Part shown: positions 25,253 through 37,094 of the stretch, one piece after another | Layout: each line of letters starts with the position of its first letter | Position numbering within the stretch: the first letter of the stretch is position 1 | NCBI GenBank assembly: GCA_031216445.1 | Contig: CM062218.1 | Coordinates: 19,939,501 to 20,003,500 of the forward strand | From: Lateolabrax maculatus | Lineage: Eukaryota; Chordata; Actinopteri; Acropomatiformes; Lateolabracidae | DNA length: 64,000 nucleotides | Direction: 5' to 3' | Notes under the pieces: generated by a model | What the model was told of the DNA's origin: nothing | What the model saw: only the letters and a program-made list of their open reading frames with translations | The model's database searches: none | Position numbers and translations under genes: made by a program

Positions 25253-25255
<3 letters not shown>
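24246..25255. other. Gene-free stretch
   Basis: AT-rich, with scattered short frames. Nothing recognisable. Confidence 0.5.

Positions 25256-25300
<45 letters not shown>
25256..25300. repeat. (TA)n microsatellite
   Basis: About 22 uninterrupted TA units immediately followed by the oligo-T end of the reverse SINE. An expandable, AT-only tract. Confidence 0.95.
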
Positions 25301-25308
<8 letters not shown>

Positions 25309-25549
25309 TTATAAATCACGCAAGTGTGAAATTATTTCTCCGCATTTAACACATCCAGTGGCACCTGTACGAACACACACATGCACATGCACAGTGTCAC
25401 ACAAAGAGACAGGTGCCATATTCATTCATTCATTCCACTGGAGCAGTGGGCAGCAGTTCACAGCGCCCAGGGAGCAATTGGGGGTGGGGTGCCTTGCTCA
25501 AGGGCACCTCGGCCGTGGCAAGTAGGTGGGCTGCCACCCCACCAGCTAT
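25301..25549 (-). mobile_element. tRNA-derived SINE, reverse, 5'-truncated
   Basis: Read on the minus strand it aligns with the body and tail of the 19.5-kb SINE, from the GCTGGTGGGGTGGCAGCCCA block through GCCCTTGAGCAAGGCACC and ACTGGATGTGTTAAATGCGG to the A-rich tail. The roughly 90-bp tRNA-like head, with both pol III boxes, is absent. There is a small ATTCATTCATTC expansion inside (about 25420-25434). Truncation at the 5' end is normal for target-primed insertion. Confidence 0.85.
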
Positions 25550-26569
25550 ATATGTTATTATATACATTTACTAAATCAATGTTTAGTATTTCATGAGACA
25601 GGTTTTTTTTTCAAAAACAAAACTCTGTTATAACCTTGGTAAATTACTGAATTTTATACATATTTAAAACCACATATTCTCCAGGAAGTGTGTGCCTCAA
25701 TCCCATTTTATTAGTAAATAAGCATAGCTTATGCACTCACTCTGTTTTATTATGTAGGATGAAGCATGAGTGAAGCTGACGTTGTGGAGGGAGGCTAACC
25801 TCACATCTTCAGACTGGCCTAACAATTAGGAAATCCCCCCTCATATGGCTATTCACTACAATAAAGTAATTTCACCAAGGTTGAGGTGAGTAAATTACCT
25901 TATATATTGATGGACTGATTTTTTACTGAGCATCCAGTAGGCTGGCTTGGGTAGCAATTAATACATTTATTTCTTAAAGGTTGTTCCTGGATGGGTGGAG
26001 GTGAAAGGCATAAAATTACTGTCCAATGGAGACATAAACATACTGGATTCAAAAGGTACCCAGCTTGTTATCCCGGCCAACATTTGGCAAATAAGCAGTA
26101 CCTGAACCACTTCCCACACTCCATGCACAGTGCATCAGGGCTTATTTAATCTTCATATTGCCCCATAAACGTTATCCCGCTTATAATGACACAAATAAAT
26201 GAAAAAAACAATCTGTATCACGTCATGTTGGTGATCGTAGCCCATCATGTACCTGTGTTGCTCCGGTTAACCGGTGGAGACACCGGGGGAGGACTGGCAG
26301 GAACAGATGTCCTGAGGGACTTGTTAGTGGAAAGAGAAGTTTTAATTGATCTACAATTTTTGATTACTGTTGATTTGCAGTACAAATTGTAGAATAATTC
26401 ATTATAATGACACATTTGATGTGCATATGAACATGGTGAGTCACCAAATACTAATTGTCAAAAAAACACATGTATTTCTAATTGGCCCCAACGTTCTGAC
26501 AACTTTGACTGACCACAGTTTTGATGATGAACACACAAAGTTGTCCTCACTGAAAAACATTTTTGTCTC
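25550..26569. other. Gene-free stretch
   Basis: No domain-bearing frame. The 68-codon frame at 26186-26392 is unsupported. Confidence 0.5.
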
Positions 26570-26745
26570 TGCCCCAGTAGGAGAGCAAAGAGAGCCAGGA
26601 CAAGAGCTAAGCTAACCAAGCCTGGATCTGAAGCTACTCCTGGCTAATGTAAATGTCCGATCGGTGGAAGGTGGAGTGGATGAAATGGGACTCAGGCTGG
26701 ACAAACAGTGAGAGAGAGACATCTGTAACTCAGCGGATCTTTATT
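26570..26745 (+). pseudogene. LINE N-terminal / apurinic endonuclease fragment
   Basis: One frame reads RAKRARTRAKL, and a shifted one reads LLLANVNVRSVEGGVDEMGL followed by RLDKQ. This resembles the start of the APE-type endonuclease of fish LINEs, where a basic stretch is followed by LLANVRSLxNKMDELxLR. The next bases (GAGAGAGACATCTGTAAC) fit the usual following xREIRDCN in degraded form. It is frameshifted and ends within about 20 codons of the block. It could have belonged to the same kind of LINE as the RT scraps elsewhere in the window. Confidence 0.55.
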
Positions 26746-27293
26746 TATTTTATTTTTTTTTAGATAAAATCAACTTCCCAGTACGAATTCTTTAATAGCC
26801 TTTATTTAGGGTGAATTAAGGGTGATTGGGACATACGGTCAAATGAGACAGTGTATCTATAATGGGTTTATTTTCTGGCCTGATGAGTGAGTTTTTTTTT
26901 TTATTTTGCTGAGCCCTAGCTGTGAAACCACATAATCAAACCTGCATGCCTTCATGTGACATCAAGTAGGTGGGCGTGGCAAACATCAAACAGAAAGTTG
27001 ACCCAGCAAGGGATGAAGTGAGGAAAATCACGTAAGCTTTTGCTAGCTTACATAATGTAAACATGAATATGCTGTACCACTGCAGTATTATGCACTGTTA
27101 ATATCACGTTTCTATTTTTGGAATTGATTGGGACAGTGCTAAAATGCTTTGCTAATTATGAAAATTAGCGACTTGCATTTCCATTGGGTATATGCTATAG
27201 ATCAATAGTTTCCAATCTCTTCGTGTGTGAACCCCTAATCAACCACAAAAATGATCTTGGACGAGCTGGATTTTGCTTTGTTGCTTTTTGCTA

Positions 27294-28083
27294 GATGTGT
27301 ACCTGCCTGAAGAAGACCCCCGTCCACATGTGTTGTTGCTTGACGGACACAGCAGCCATGTGTTTAACACAGAGTTCCTTACTCTCATGAGAGACAACAA
27401 CGTGCATGCTGTGTGATTTCCTCTACATACAACACACATTCTCACCATTCTCTGCAGAGCTGCAGAGGTCCCTCTTCCTGCCCCTGCTTTCAAAGGCCTG
27501 GAAAAATGCAGCAATTGAACAGAATGCTCAAGCAGGGTTCAGAGGCAGTGGGATCTACCCCCTAGATCCCACCTACATAGACCAAGCTTTGTTTTCTCCC
27601 AGTTTGACAACAGAACGGGATGAACCACCTAAGGCCTTTGACACCATTCAGAGTCCTCACCTACTATCTCCCCCAAGCCCTTGTCCAGGTACTTCGTCAA
27701 GCCCTCCTCCAAAACCCTTGTCAAAGCTCTTTGCAAAGCACCCCACGCTTCGTTGACCTGGTACATATTCCCATCTGCAAGCGTCCTACCACAAGTAAGC
27801 GGTCAAGGCCCCCAAGCTTCCACCTCACAAGTGACACACACTTTGAATATGTGGCAAGCAAGACCAAAGGAAAAGGAAAACAAACAACCCAAAAAGCCCA
27901 ACAAGCCAGGAATAAGGAAGAGTCATATGTGGATTGTTTGCAGCAATATGGGGACAAGGAGGGCCCTTAAAAAAGCAGAGGACTGGATCTCATGTAATCT
28001 GTCAGCGGTGGTTTCATGAGTCCTGTGGAGAAGATAATTGAGTCACTGACAATGACACCTCCTTCACATGCAAGGACTGTCTT
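27294..28083 (+). pseudogene. Decayed pogo/Tigger-like (DDE_1) transposase with C-terminal PHD-type finger
   Basis: After a splice-acceptor-like TTTTTGCTAG, one frame reads DVYLPEEDPRPHVLLLDGHS followed by SHVFN. This is the hallmark LLxDGHSSH of pogo/Tigger DDE nucleases, with the second catalytic aspartate. A frame change leads to HTTHIL, and another to AWKNAAIEQNAQAGFRGSGI followed by YPLDP, the conserved end of the catalytic core (AGFRxTGIYPxNP). A Ser/Pro/Lys-rich linker follows. The tail reads YVDCLQQYGD, EDWISCN, RWFHESC and FTCKDC in shifting frames, which is the layout of a PHD zinc finger. At least four frameshifts or stops make it non-functional. The N-terminal HTH and the first catalytic aspartate were not found upstream. 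It could be a transposon relic or a dead domesticated copy. Confidence 0.75.
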
Positions 28084-28639
28084 TTTTTGGTCCGATGGAT
28101 TGGGGGTAATTTTTGCCTGGATCAAATGTTCATGTTCATCAAAAGGCTTTCACAGTTTTTTAATGAATGTTGGACCTGAAGCATTTTTTGTTTTACTTCA
28201 GTAAGTTCAGTTAAATGTACTCAATAAATTTTAAATAAAAGTTGGGGTGAAAGAATTAAGGGAGGGACTAGGAGGGAGAGGGTTGTGACGGGCAGCTTTG
28301 TACTGTTTAAATTGCAAATGGATTTTTAAAACTTCAGTAATGAAGTTTAACAGAAATAAACATGGCATCTTAATTTATAATGAGAAGCAGGAAAAGAACA
28401 ATGTGTATGTGAAATGATATCAAAGAATGAATTCAATTGTGCAATAAATATGCTTAGACAAGCCCAAATCAATGATAAGATGTGCTGTTCCAATCACCCA
28501 AATGTTTGTGTGGTCGCCATGGTAACGAATTGTCGATCACACGGTAGCCCCGCTCTATGGCATGCGCTGCTTTATCATGTATTTTCATCTAAATCTGACC
28601 ATAATTTACAAAGTGAACATCCTGCTGTACTGAAGAAGA
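28084..28639. other. Gene-free stretch
   Basis: AATAAA signals near 28223 could be the 3' end of the pogo-like relic. No other feature is seen. Confidence 0.4.
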
Positions 28640-29062
28640 CTTGAAACTAGCGATTGAGACCATAAACTCATTGGAAATATGTTAACTGAGGTAATAAATC
28701 AAGTGTGAAGTAGGGTCATTTTCTCATTGACTTCTATACAATCTGACTTGTTTTTGCAGCCAATGGAGAGAATGCAGGTTTAAGGCACTTCCGCATTGGC
28801 TTCACTTTTCAGACTCGGAGGCTGCTGCTTGGTTTACACAAAAGGGTACACCATGCCTTCTTTGAATATGATATAACCTTCTTTCCTCCTCGAATGGATA
28901 GGTAACAACTTCAGTATTACAGAAATATATCATGTGTCGGAGATTATTAACTTGTATTACATCCGTGGGCTGTATATTGTAAAGCATGTACCGTGGATGT
29001 ATTAAAGTCTGTTCCCAGACAACCTGCTGTTGGCTAGTAGCTAGCAGCGCTAATAGCACGAC
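28640..29062 (+). repeat. Probable dispersed repeat (CATTGACTTCTATACAATCT type)
   Basis: The phrases CTCATTGACTTCTATACAAT, GAGAGAATGCAGGTTTAAGG and CACTTCCGCATTGGCTTCAC are, from general knowledge, a frequent dispersed sequence in percomorph genomes. There is only one copy in this window, so the boundaries are a guess. Confidence 0.4.
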
Positions 29063-31984
29063 ATAAAAGGAATATAGCCTAGTATTAGTTGTAGGCTATT
29101 TATTTACACACAGGGCAAAGGCACACTTATACATACTCTTATCATATATAAGGTCTGACTCAGCAATGTTTTGATTCTGTTCATTTTTCAGCTGCCATAG
29201 GAATAAACGAAGCCCCGCCTCCAGCGCTGAATCCAGTTGTCTTCATACATCCACGCTCTCGACGGATGCACCGTGTTGTGAGCCGACAGAACACAGGACG
29301 AGGGGAGGCGGACTCAGTTGCAATCAAAGTTGATGGACAATTTTTCCCAGATGTTGAACCTTTAATATGAAGATGAAGACCATATTATCAACACTGTGTT
29401 GTTGCTGCTGCTTACATTCCCCAAGGTGCAATTTGAAAAAAGGCACTACAGAATGATTTTTTTGGTGTATACCTTAATATGTATATACATAACTATGTAT
29501 TGTTTTTATTATTTTATATTTGATCGTGTCTGTATAAATGTTTTATATTTGTGTGGCATCAAAAGGCTACAACTTTACCGTGTATGATTCAGTCTAAATG
29601 CAGCAAGTCATCAAAATAAAAAAGAAAGCAAGAAATGCAGATCTACAAAACTCACTGGATTATAGTTTAAAAGATGTTGAAGAAAAGCTAATAGTTATCA
29701 TTATATTGTTACAACGTTTCAGCCTTTGGCCTTCATTAATCTGTAGTCTTCTGTTTTCAAAAATGCTGTTTTGAACTCTCCTTGGCTTTTAATTATCTTT
29801 TTTGAGTGCAAACCTGTGAATTGCTTTCTCTTGAAATTACTGATAGCCTTGTGTAGTGCGCCAGGTAGCATTTATGACCTCTAATTAAATTAACAGAAAA
29901 ATGTAACTGTAACCTTAATTGAGACAATGAAACACAATAGTGGATTATCAATCTGTGTGTCTGGAGATCTTGGCTTTGGAAATATGTTCTTCACTGTCAC
30001 GGTTAGAGCCCACACATCCACAGGCAAACACACAGATCAAGATATTCATGAGGCAGAGATGAACTTTTTATTCCTGCAAGGAACAAAATGATTAAAGTTG
30101 CTGCAGTGACTGAAGATGTAAGACTGACTTTTGTATAAAGTGTTGTTTTCAGTAGTTGACTGTCATGGTATCAGTGTGGCTGTAGACTCTTAGTCTTGTT
30201 ATAATGTGTTGCACTAATGTTCATGATCCAAAGCATGTAAATGTTGTTTTTATTTTATTTTATTTTGTAATATTTTAATGGCTTGCCAGCTTGGCACGTA
30301 AAATCATCAGCCACCATTAGATCAACAGGGTCTTGTATTGTTATAAGATAAACAAGATTTAAAGGGCGTCCTGTAGAATACTGTATATGTCTAGGTTACA
30401 GCAGTAAACCTTCATCCTAACCCTTAACATCTCTAGCAGCCTCAGCCGTACTTTGTGTTTACTGCTGATTAGCAAATGTTAGCATGTAAACACACTAAAC
30501 TAATGCAGACAGCGATCGAAATGTTAGACGACTTTTTAAGCGATTTCACTGTCCCATACAAAATTCCAATGTCAGAGTAAAATCATGAGAGTGTTGCTAG
30601 AGTTGTGGGAACGCTCTCGTCATTTGGATTGTTTGGTGTAAGGTAGTCATAAAACTCAGTCCGAGCTGTCTTAAGCATACCATACTTAAGTGTATGGTAA
30701 TACACTACAAGACTTTGAAAGGATTTTGAAAAGACTAAAGTCTGACACCCTTTCACATTTTGAGACAAAATGTTTTTTGCCGCAGATTATACAATTTTGA
30801 AAGACACTTTTTACAAGAATACAACTAGATTTCCTTTGAGATTATTTCCCATCCTACTCCAAGTGGAAATTTATTAGAAGAAAAACTGAAAAGCAGGTTA
30901 TATACATATATATACACACACACACAGACACACACACACACACACATATATATATAAATATAAAATGGGATATATATACATGTAAATGTCCTATTTTTAC
31001 CAATACTTTCTACTACTAGTACTACTTTCTTGTTGAATAACAGGCCTTCTTGATTGAAGCCAGTTGGAACTTACGGTCAGCTCGAAGCCCAATAGCAGAC
31101 ATTGCAGTAGCTAATGTCAGCTTGCAGGTGGATCCGTTCGGGACAGTGGTTCATTTTTTCATTCTCCACTCTATTGTGGTTCAAATAGGAAGACACGTCA
31201 AAGCGGCACTTGCCTTAGCATGCAATATCTGATCATGTTTTGACTACCTTTACCTTTAAATTTGCACCATACACCAAAGCAGCTTCTTTGCTCAAGCTAC
31301 TGGTCACGAGGAACATGGTAGTAAACAATGAGTGTGTAGCTGGACACCACAGGACATGACACATGATTCACTTGCATTTAGCAAAAGACTGTGATTAGGC
31401 TGATTGTTGTACAGTTTTTTTCCCTACAGTTTAATCCTGGGAATAGAAATGTGTTTTATTTGAGAATAAAAATGTATTAAATATTGTTGTTAAGTTTTTC
31501 AAATACACAAATTCAAGCTCTTAAAGTATTTTCTTTACCAATTACATGTTTTTTTCTGTTCAGCAAAATCCAAATTACAAAATACTCAAAAGTAATTAAG
31601 TATGTATTTTAAATACATTTAATCTAAATACTGCCTATAGAAGTTACTTGTCAGGTTAAATATAATTAACATACATATTTATGGATAGAAAATACAATGC
31701 ATTGCTAAAGATTAAACGGTTGGTCACCCTCTTACAAAAGAGTTGGGGCTATTTTCAGGGGTTTTTCAGATATTTTCCGTCTAAATTTCTCAATTGGTTT
31801 CATTTAAAACCACAAAGAGGTCAAACTATCCATGACGTCTGTTGTCATCATGGATGTATAAAAAGAAATCTTGTCAGCCTCCTCATGCAGATTGGACTAA
31901 TGATTGCCTATTTTTTTACAGCTCCACTTCTGGCCAAATATTGATAGAATTGGACAATTATTTATGCGGTAGTGTATCTTACAC
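29063..31984. other. Gene-free stretch with (CA)n tract
   Basis: The 29463-29590 block (TATTTGTGTGGCATCAAAAG) resembles 4300-4365 (TGTTTGTGTGGCATGAAGAA), so both may belong to an unnamed repeat. A (CA)n/(TA)n microsatellite lies at 30900-30962. No coding region was recognised. Confidence 0.45.
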
Positions 31985-32228
31985 ATTATTTAGCCAATAT
32001 CGTTCCTCGTATTTATGTTCCAGAAAGGGGTGAGGGACCGCGCAATGTGAATCACCACTTCTAGTTGAAGGGTGCAAAGACATGAATGAGATCTGTGTCG
32101 AAATACTGGAGATAAGCAGCTAAACTGCAGCACTGGAGACAGAGTTAAAATGATGGAGAAAGTAAACCCACAGACTAGCCCCTCTGTGACATCCAGAAGG
32201 ACGCTACGGTGGTCACCAGGGGACAAAG
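31985..32228 (+). repeat. Dispersed repeat family D, copy 2
   Basis: The same order of phrases as 23965-24245, in the same orientation: TTATTTAGCCAATATCGTTC, GCAAAGACATGAATGAGA, ATACTGGAGAT, ACTGCAGCACTGGAGACAGA and GTTAA. It diverges by scattered substitutions and indels. Confidence 0.65.
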
Positions 32229-33300
32229 GTTGCAAACACGAGTAGCAAAAACCATACCAGACAATAACAGTATAACGGAGGCTTTCTTAGTCAACTCTTC
32301 ATTATTTTGCCAAGATTAAAAGTAGACATTTAGTGCTTGGACTGAGTTTTAGACCATGCTTACAGCATTGAATAAATACATATTTAAGACCTCCCCAAGC
32401 AGAATTTAAGACAACTTAAGACTTTTTAAGGCATTAGATTAGTAAATGTGAATTTAAGACATTGTAAGACTTTTTAAAGGACTCGCGGCCACCCTGTCCA
32501 TTAGCACCGATGGCTCTGTGAGCCAAACACACCGCAGGACTCCATCTCGGTCAGTCACCCGGAGAGTGAGCGCTGCATAAAGAGAGTGCATAAACTCCTG
32601 CTGTTTGTTCTGTGGAATCCACTCTTTTCTCCCCACAGCAGGTTCACCGGCATGGGGCTGCGGTGCTGCTCCGTCCAGCAGCAACAATGCTGAATGAGTA
32701 CGAGAGCCAAAGACAAGTACAGCCAAGATGGTGATGTTCTTTTTCTCAGGAATCATAAATAGCCTCACCATGGCAACAGCAGCCTACAGAATTTTCTGCA
32801 TTTTCTGAAATGTAGGTATTAAAAGGTGCAGTCAGTGCTGGCTCATTGCATGAGTTGAACACGATGCATCAGCACACCTTACGAACATTAACAGCTGACA
32901 AACGCAACAGCATCATTAAGTCAAGTGTATGGATAGAAGTACACCAGCACCAACATGCTCAGTAACGTTAAGAATGACACTTAAACATAGCCTGGCACAG
33001 CAGCCACATAAACACATACTTACACCAAACACACACACAGATGTATGTCCCCACAAGACACAGTAACATCAACCTAAAATCTAATTGTACATCCACACAG
33101 CAAAACCTATACCCAATAAACAGTAATATTTAAATAGACCACTACAGTCAAATTGTAAATTAGTTTACTTTTGATGATTACAGCAAGAAATGTCGGATCG
33201 TGGTGTTGTTGAACACTGAAATGATTTCATTATAGCCCCAACGATTCAGTCGGTTCTCTTTCAAAGGAGAGCAAGGACAAAGAGTTCAGTCTGTCACTGT
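32229..33300. other. Repeat-like (AAGAC)-rich patch and unassigned sequence
   Basis: Positions 32370-32500 are dominated by TTTAAGAC/TTTTTAAG phrases ending in ACTCGCGGCCACCCTG, a type of dispersed fish repeat known to me only by appearance. A 105-codon minus-strand frame (32771-32454) runs into that patch and has no recognisable domain. From 32770 to 33300 nothing is seen. Confidence 0.4.
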
Positions 33301-33307
33301 TGACGCC

Positions 33308-33349
33308 CTGAAAAGTCTTTCAACAGAACACTGTTGAAAGACTTTTCAG
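33308..33349. repeat. Perfect 19-bp hairpin
   Basis: CTGAAAAGTCTTTCAACAG, loop AACA, CTGTTGAAAGACTTTTCAG. Both arms are fully complementary. The stem does not continue outside the arms, so it is shorter than a microRNA precursor. Confidence 0.85.
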
Positions 33350-34609
33350 CTTTTCAAGCTACAGCTTGTTATGGGCCCTCGTCACCCTCAGAGGCATTAA
33401 TGCCTCTTCGTTTTCACGATTGCCCACGCAACAGGATATCTTGTTTTGCACAGAATAAAACGAGGTTTTTGATAACTTTGCTTTCTCTTCATTTACACTA
33501 ACGACCTTTCTTTTACACGCCCTGCGTTTTTTTTCTCCCACATAATTTATGAAAGGCTTGTAAGCTGTGCAGAATCCTTATGTTTAACCTTTTGAATTTT
33601 GTTTGGCCATTTGCTGATTGATGACAAGCACATTCTGTATTCAGTTGAGTTCATATTGTAATATATTACCCTTTTCAAAGTTAATTTTACTGACTGAGGT
33701 ACATGTACAGCCTAGCTTCCACTATCCATCACGGCCATCAGGGGCCTTGGGAGTAACCTTTTGTTTTACGGAGGCTCATAAAAATTACTTTCTCATGCTC
33801 TTCATCGGTAATCGCTTGTTAAATGTACCAAACCCAGTTTAAATGTCCCTTAGGTTACCGTAAATAGAATGAAAAATACAATGCAGCACACTTCATGTGG
33901 TACACATGGAAAGAGGATAAAGTCTTTGCAAATAGCTGGTCTTTGTGAAATGCACTAGTGTATATCCACCATTTAGTGTACCAGCAGGGGTCTGTTTTAA
34001 GCAGTTGATTGCACAAATCATTTTACAGCCCATTAAGCTCACAGTATGACCACTGCTGGGAGCAAAGGGTCTTTCATGAGGAAAAGGGCTCATTTTCTCG
34101 TTACCGGACGTTAAGTAGTGTGTAAAAAGCCTGAAATCTTATATGAAGACCATTATAGCTCACTGTGGAACCACTCATGCCCGACTGTGCATTCAGGTAG
34201 AACACTAAGCATATTTTTTGCTTGCTTTAGTCACACAAACTTATGTCTTTTGCCATCCATGTTATCTCATCGTAAAAAGCCAATAAACTTACTACACTAT
34301 TATTAGCTGTAGCCATCAAGCTAGTATGAAAAACTTATCGAAATCCTATTTTCTCTTTTTTCAGAAGTTTCTCTACTTTTTTCTTTTGGAAGTGTACATT
34401 CATAAAGAAGAATTGTACGGCTTCAGGACAAGCACATTTTTTCTCCCTCAAGTTGGAACATTTTATGTATGTATTATTCATTTCTTCAAGAAAAAGAAAC
34501 AAAAAACAGCCTTTATTGCCATTTACATACATTGCCATTGCCATTACATAACGGTGCTCAGTTAAAACTAGCTTTGAGTTCAGTCTGAACATTTGAACAC
34601 ACTCTAAAA
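33350..34609. other. Gene-free stretch
   Basis: Only short open frames on both strands. No element ends were seen. Confidence 0.45.
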
Positions 34610-34745
34610 GGTATAGTTCAACACCATGAGAATATGCTTATATGGCCTTCCTGCTGACAGTTAGTTAGCTTGATACCACTATGGTGTCTGCAGCTTACAT
34701 GCTAAAGCCAAGAGACAGTTAATGTAGCAGAAAGGCTGCATCTCT
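34610..34745 (+). repeat. Dispersed repeat family B, copy 4 (5' part)
   Basis: GGTATAGTTCAACACCATGA, AATATGCTTATATGGCCTTC, CTGACAGTTAGTTAGCTTGA and TACCACTATGGTGTCTG follow the order seen, inverted, in the copy at 17325-17465. Confidence 0.55.
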
Positions 34746-34978
34746 TAGGGTGGCCATTTCAAATACATTATTGTGAGTGTCCTCATTTTTTAAAAGATTT
34801 TATCCGTAATAGTGCATTGTGAATGAATTTATTATTTGACCGTTAACTATGTCAGGTACATTGTTACGGTTTACAATTCTTCTATGATTTTAATTGAAAT
34901 ATATGTCGAAATTTAAGTGCAACCTGATAAAGAAAATGACATGGTCAGCCATGCAAGGCCTACCAGTGAAATGATGTG

Positions 34979-35479
34979 CTAAAATTGGGAAACTGAAAAG
35001 TAGGGCCAACTCAGGACACAGTGTTGGCAGATCTGATAGAGAGCTTCCAAGACCAATTGAAGCACTTCAAACGGCACATATTCAATATCAGATGCCAGTT
35101 CACAAAAGAAGCACGACCAATCACGAATAGTTGATTCATGTGGACTTTCTGGAAAATACTCCGGGCAATGCACGTGGAACAGCAAAGCATGTGTGGCACG
35201 AAATGCGTCAAAGGAAAAAGGCCCACCTGCCAGCTGGGCACCCCTGTCCCCTATCCTGGATGAAGTAACTTAGTCCTTCTGTTGAGATGGTGCATTTCTT
35301 CAGTGATGGACCTTGCACACGGTATAAAAAGAAGGGAATCTTCTTTTCAGCACGGCGCTGATGAACCGTGGCTTCAACAGGGGGACACAGAACTTTTTTG
35401 AAGCAAGACATGGGAAACCACCGTTTTCCAGTCGTTGGTGTGGTGTCCCGTGCAGGCTGTTGGGGGGAGAGAACATTTC
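34979..35479 (-). pseudogene. Unidentified coding-like segment with one frameshift
   Basis: On the minus strand a pyrimidine-rich TTTATTTTTAG acceptor (35490-35480) opens a frame of about 88 codons. It includes KRWFPMSCFKKVLCPPVEAT, KKIPFFLYRVQGPSLKK and GLSYFIQDRGQGCPAGRW. The frame stops just after a run of T and C at about 35215. Shifting one base gives a second coherent stretch of about 75 codons, including DAFRATHALLFHVHCPEYFP, STIRDWSCFFCELASDIEYV and ALYQICQHCVLSWPYFSVSQ, up to a stop at 34979. The balanced composition, many Cys and aromatic residues and the clean acceptor suggest real coding ancestry. I do not recognise the family. It may be a pseudogene exon, a mobile element protein, or an exon carrying a sequencing indel. 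Confidence 0.45.
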
Positions 35480-35639
35480 CTAAAAATAAATTTAAATTGT
35501 TTTTACACATTAACTTGAGGAAAGTTACTAAAAGATTGCAATAGTTTACAGAAATGACTGTAAGGGAAATTCTTGTTATAATGATTTATTTTCAGATAGA
35601 TAAATATAAATAATAATGATTAGATGTGTTTGGTATTTA

Positions 35640-36061
35640 TCCACCATGATATTACAAAATACAAGTGTTGTGAGTGTCCTGAAAAAAGCTGATGCACATA
35701 GTTCTGTAAACCAAAAAAATAATTGTTTGTTGTATTTTCACATGGTTCTGATATTTTCACTGTGTTTGCCACACAGTGTGGGGAGTTAGGGAGTCAGTGC
35801 AGGTGGCGAACCCTTGAAGCAGGGAAAGGCATGATAAGAGAAGAACTAAGATAAAGACAAGGTCAGAATGAACTGCTTGGGTGAGATCATGTGAATCTTG
35901 TTGATTGTTACCGTTATTGTGTGTGTGTGTGTGTGTGATTCTCAAAGTATAAGAACTGATGCGAGACTGCCTCTCTTCTTCTGCCGCTCTTGCTTGAAAG
36001 CAATAAAGATCTACTGAGGGCTGATTCTTGTGTCATTCAGTATTTAATTACCAAATCTCAT
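35640..36061 (+). mobile_element. Possible LTR 3' half (R-U5-like)
   Basis: GCTTGAAAGCAATAAAGATC near 35994-36013, followed by GGGCTGATTCTTGTGTCATT and an end in AAATCTCA, looks like an LTR polyadenylation signal plus U5. A (TG)n tract lies at 35920-35938. Neither the 5' boundary nor a target duplication could be fixed, so this is tentative. Confidence 0.3.
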
Positions 36062-37094
36062 CTGCACTAGACAAGAACTGAGATTCCAGTTTCAGGGATA
36101 TGACCCTTTGGTTTTCTCAACATAACAAGATAGTTAACCTGTTAACTTGAGATATTCAACTTTTGATCTTGAGATAATGGCATTAAAAGATATCCACGAC
36201 CACGGCCGTTGACTTCCATAATAGGCTTTTGGACTTCATGACGTTATTCATATAAGCTCCGCCAACACATCCACATTCAGGTCACTGAATGTTGAGGGTC
36301 TACACATTATGTGTTTTGGGGGGGTGCTCATTAACAACTTGTGATGGATCGAGGGCTTGGCTAACAGGAAATATTAGTGGGAAAAAAAAAAAGTAGCAAA
36401 AAAAAATTCTGAGGGGTGGACCAGACTCCCAACCATGTTTTTCTCCTGCACTGAGAGAGGGGTTAAACAGCACAACCCACAACACCACCGTACGTCATGC
36501 TGCTCCAGCCTGTGTGCAGACAGATCGGCTCATTACTGGCTCAGAATCAACTTACCTCATCAAACCGCTAGAGAGGCCTCTGGGATCCTCATGAAGCAGG
36601 TTGGACAAGGCGAGGATTCCTGCTTTAACCATGATCATGCATCAACATCATGCCAAGTCCAGTCATCAACCCAGTATACTGAGTCTAATCAAGTGTATTG
36701 GCGAGTGTAAAACACCCTAATAACTTATTCAACACTGTGCATGGGCAAGTATAGGCAGACGCAAATGCAGGTATCATGATACTGGTGGGAGGGACGACAA
36801 TATGAAACTGTGGTGGGATGAAGTAAAACAGTCATTTAAAAACAATATACCTTTCTTTGTCAGATTCATCAATGATTATAAATGATCTGAAGTCTAAAGT
36901 TTTTAGACGTTTAGAGTTATCAATGTTTTATTGGACTCAGTAGTAGTAGTATTCCCTCGATACATCTGAAACTTACAAGGTTTTTAGGTCAATGGTTTTT
37001 AAGCATAGTGTTTCAGATAGTAATACTAAAATGAGGTTTTTAAACGTGGAAACATGCATGTGTTGTGTCAAATTCAATCTGTCAAAGTCGAATA
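36062..37094. other. Gene-free stretch
   Basis: It contains two poly-A runs near 36380-36408. The 91-codon frame at 36435-36710 has no recognisable domain. Confidence 0.45.

Noticed and set aside
32454..32771. 105-codon minus-strand frame with a hydrophobic start
   Set aside because: It runs into an (AAGAC)-rich repeat patch, has no domain, and no exon structure was seen.
33308..33349. microRNA precursor
   Set aside because: The 19-bp stem does not extend beyond the arms, too short for Drosha and Dicer processing.
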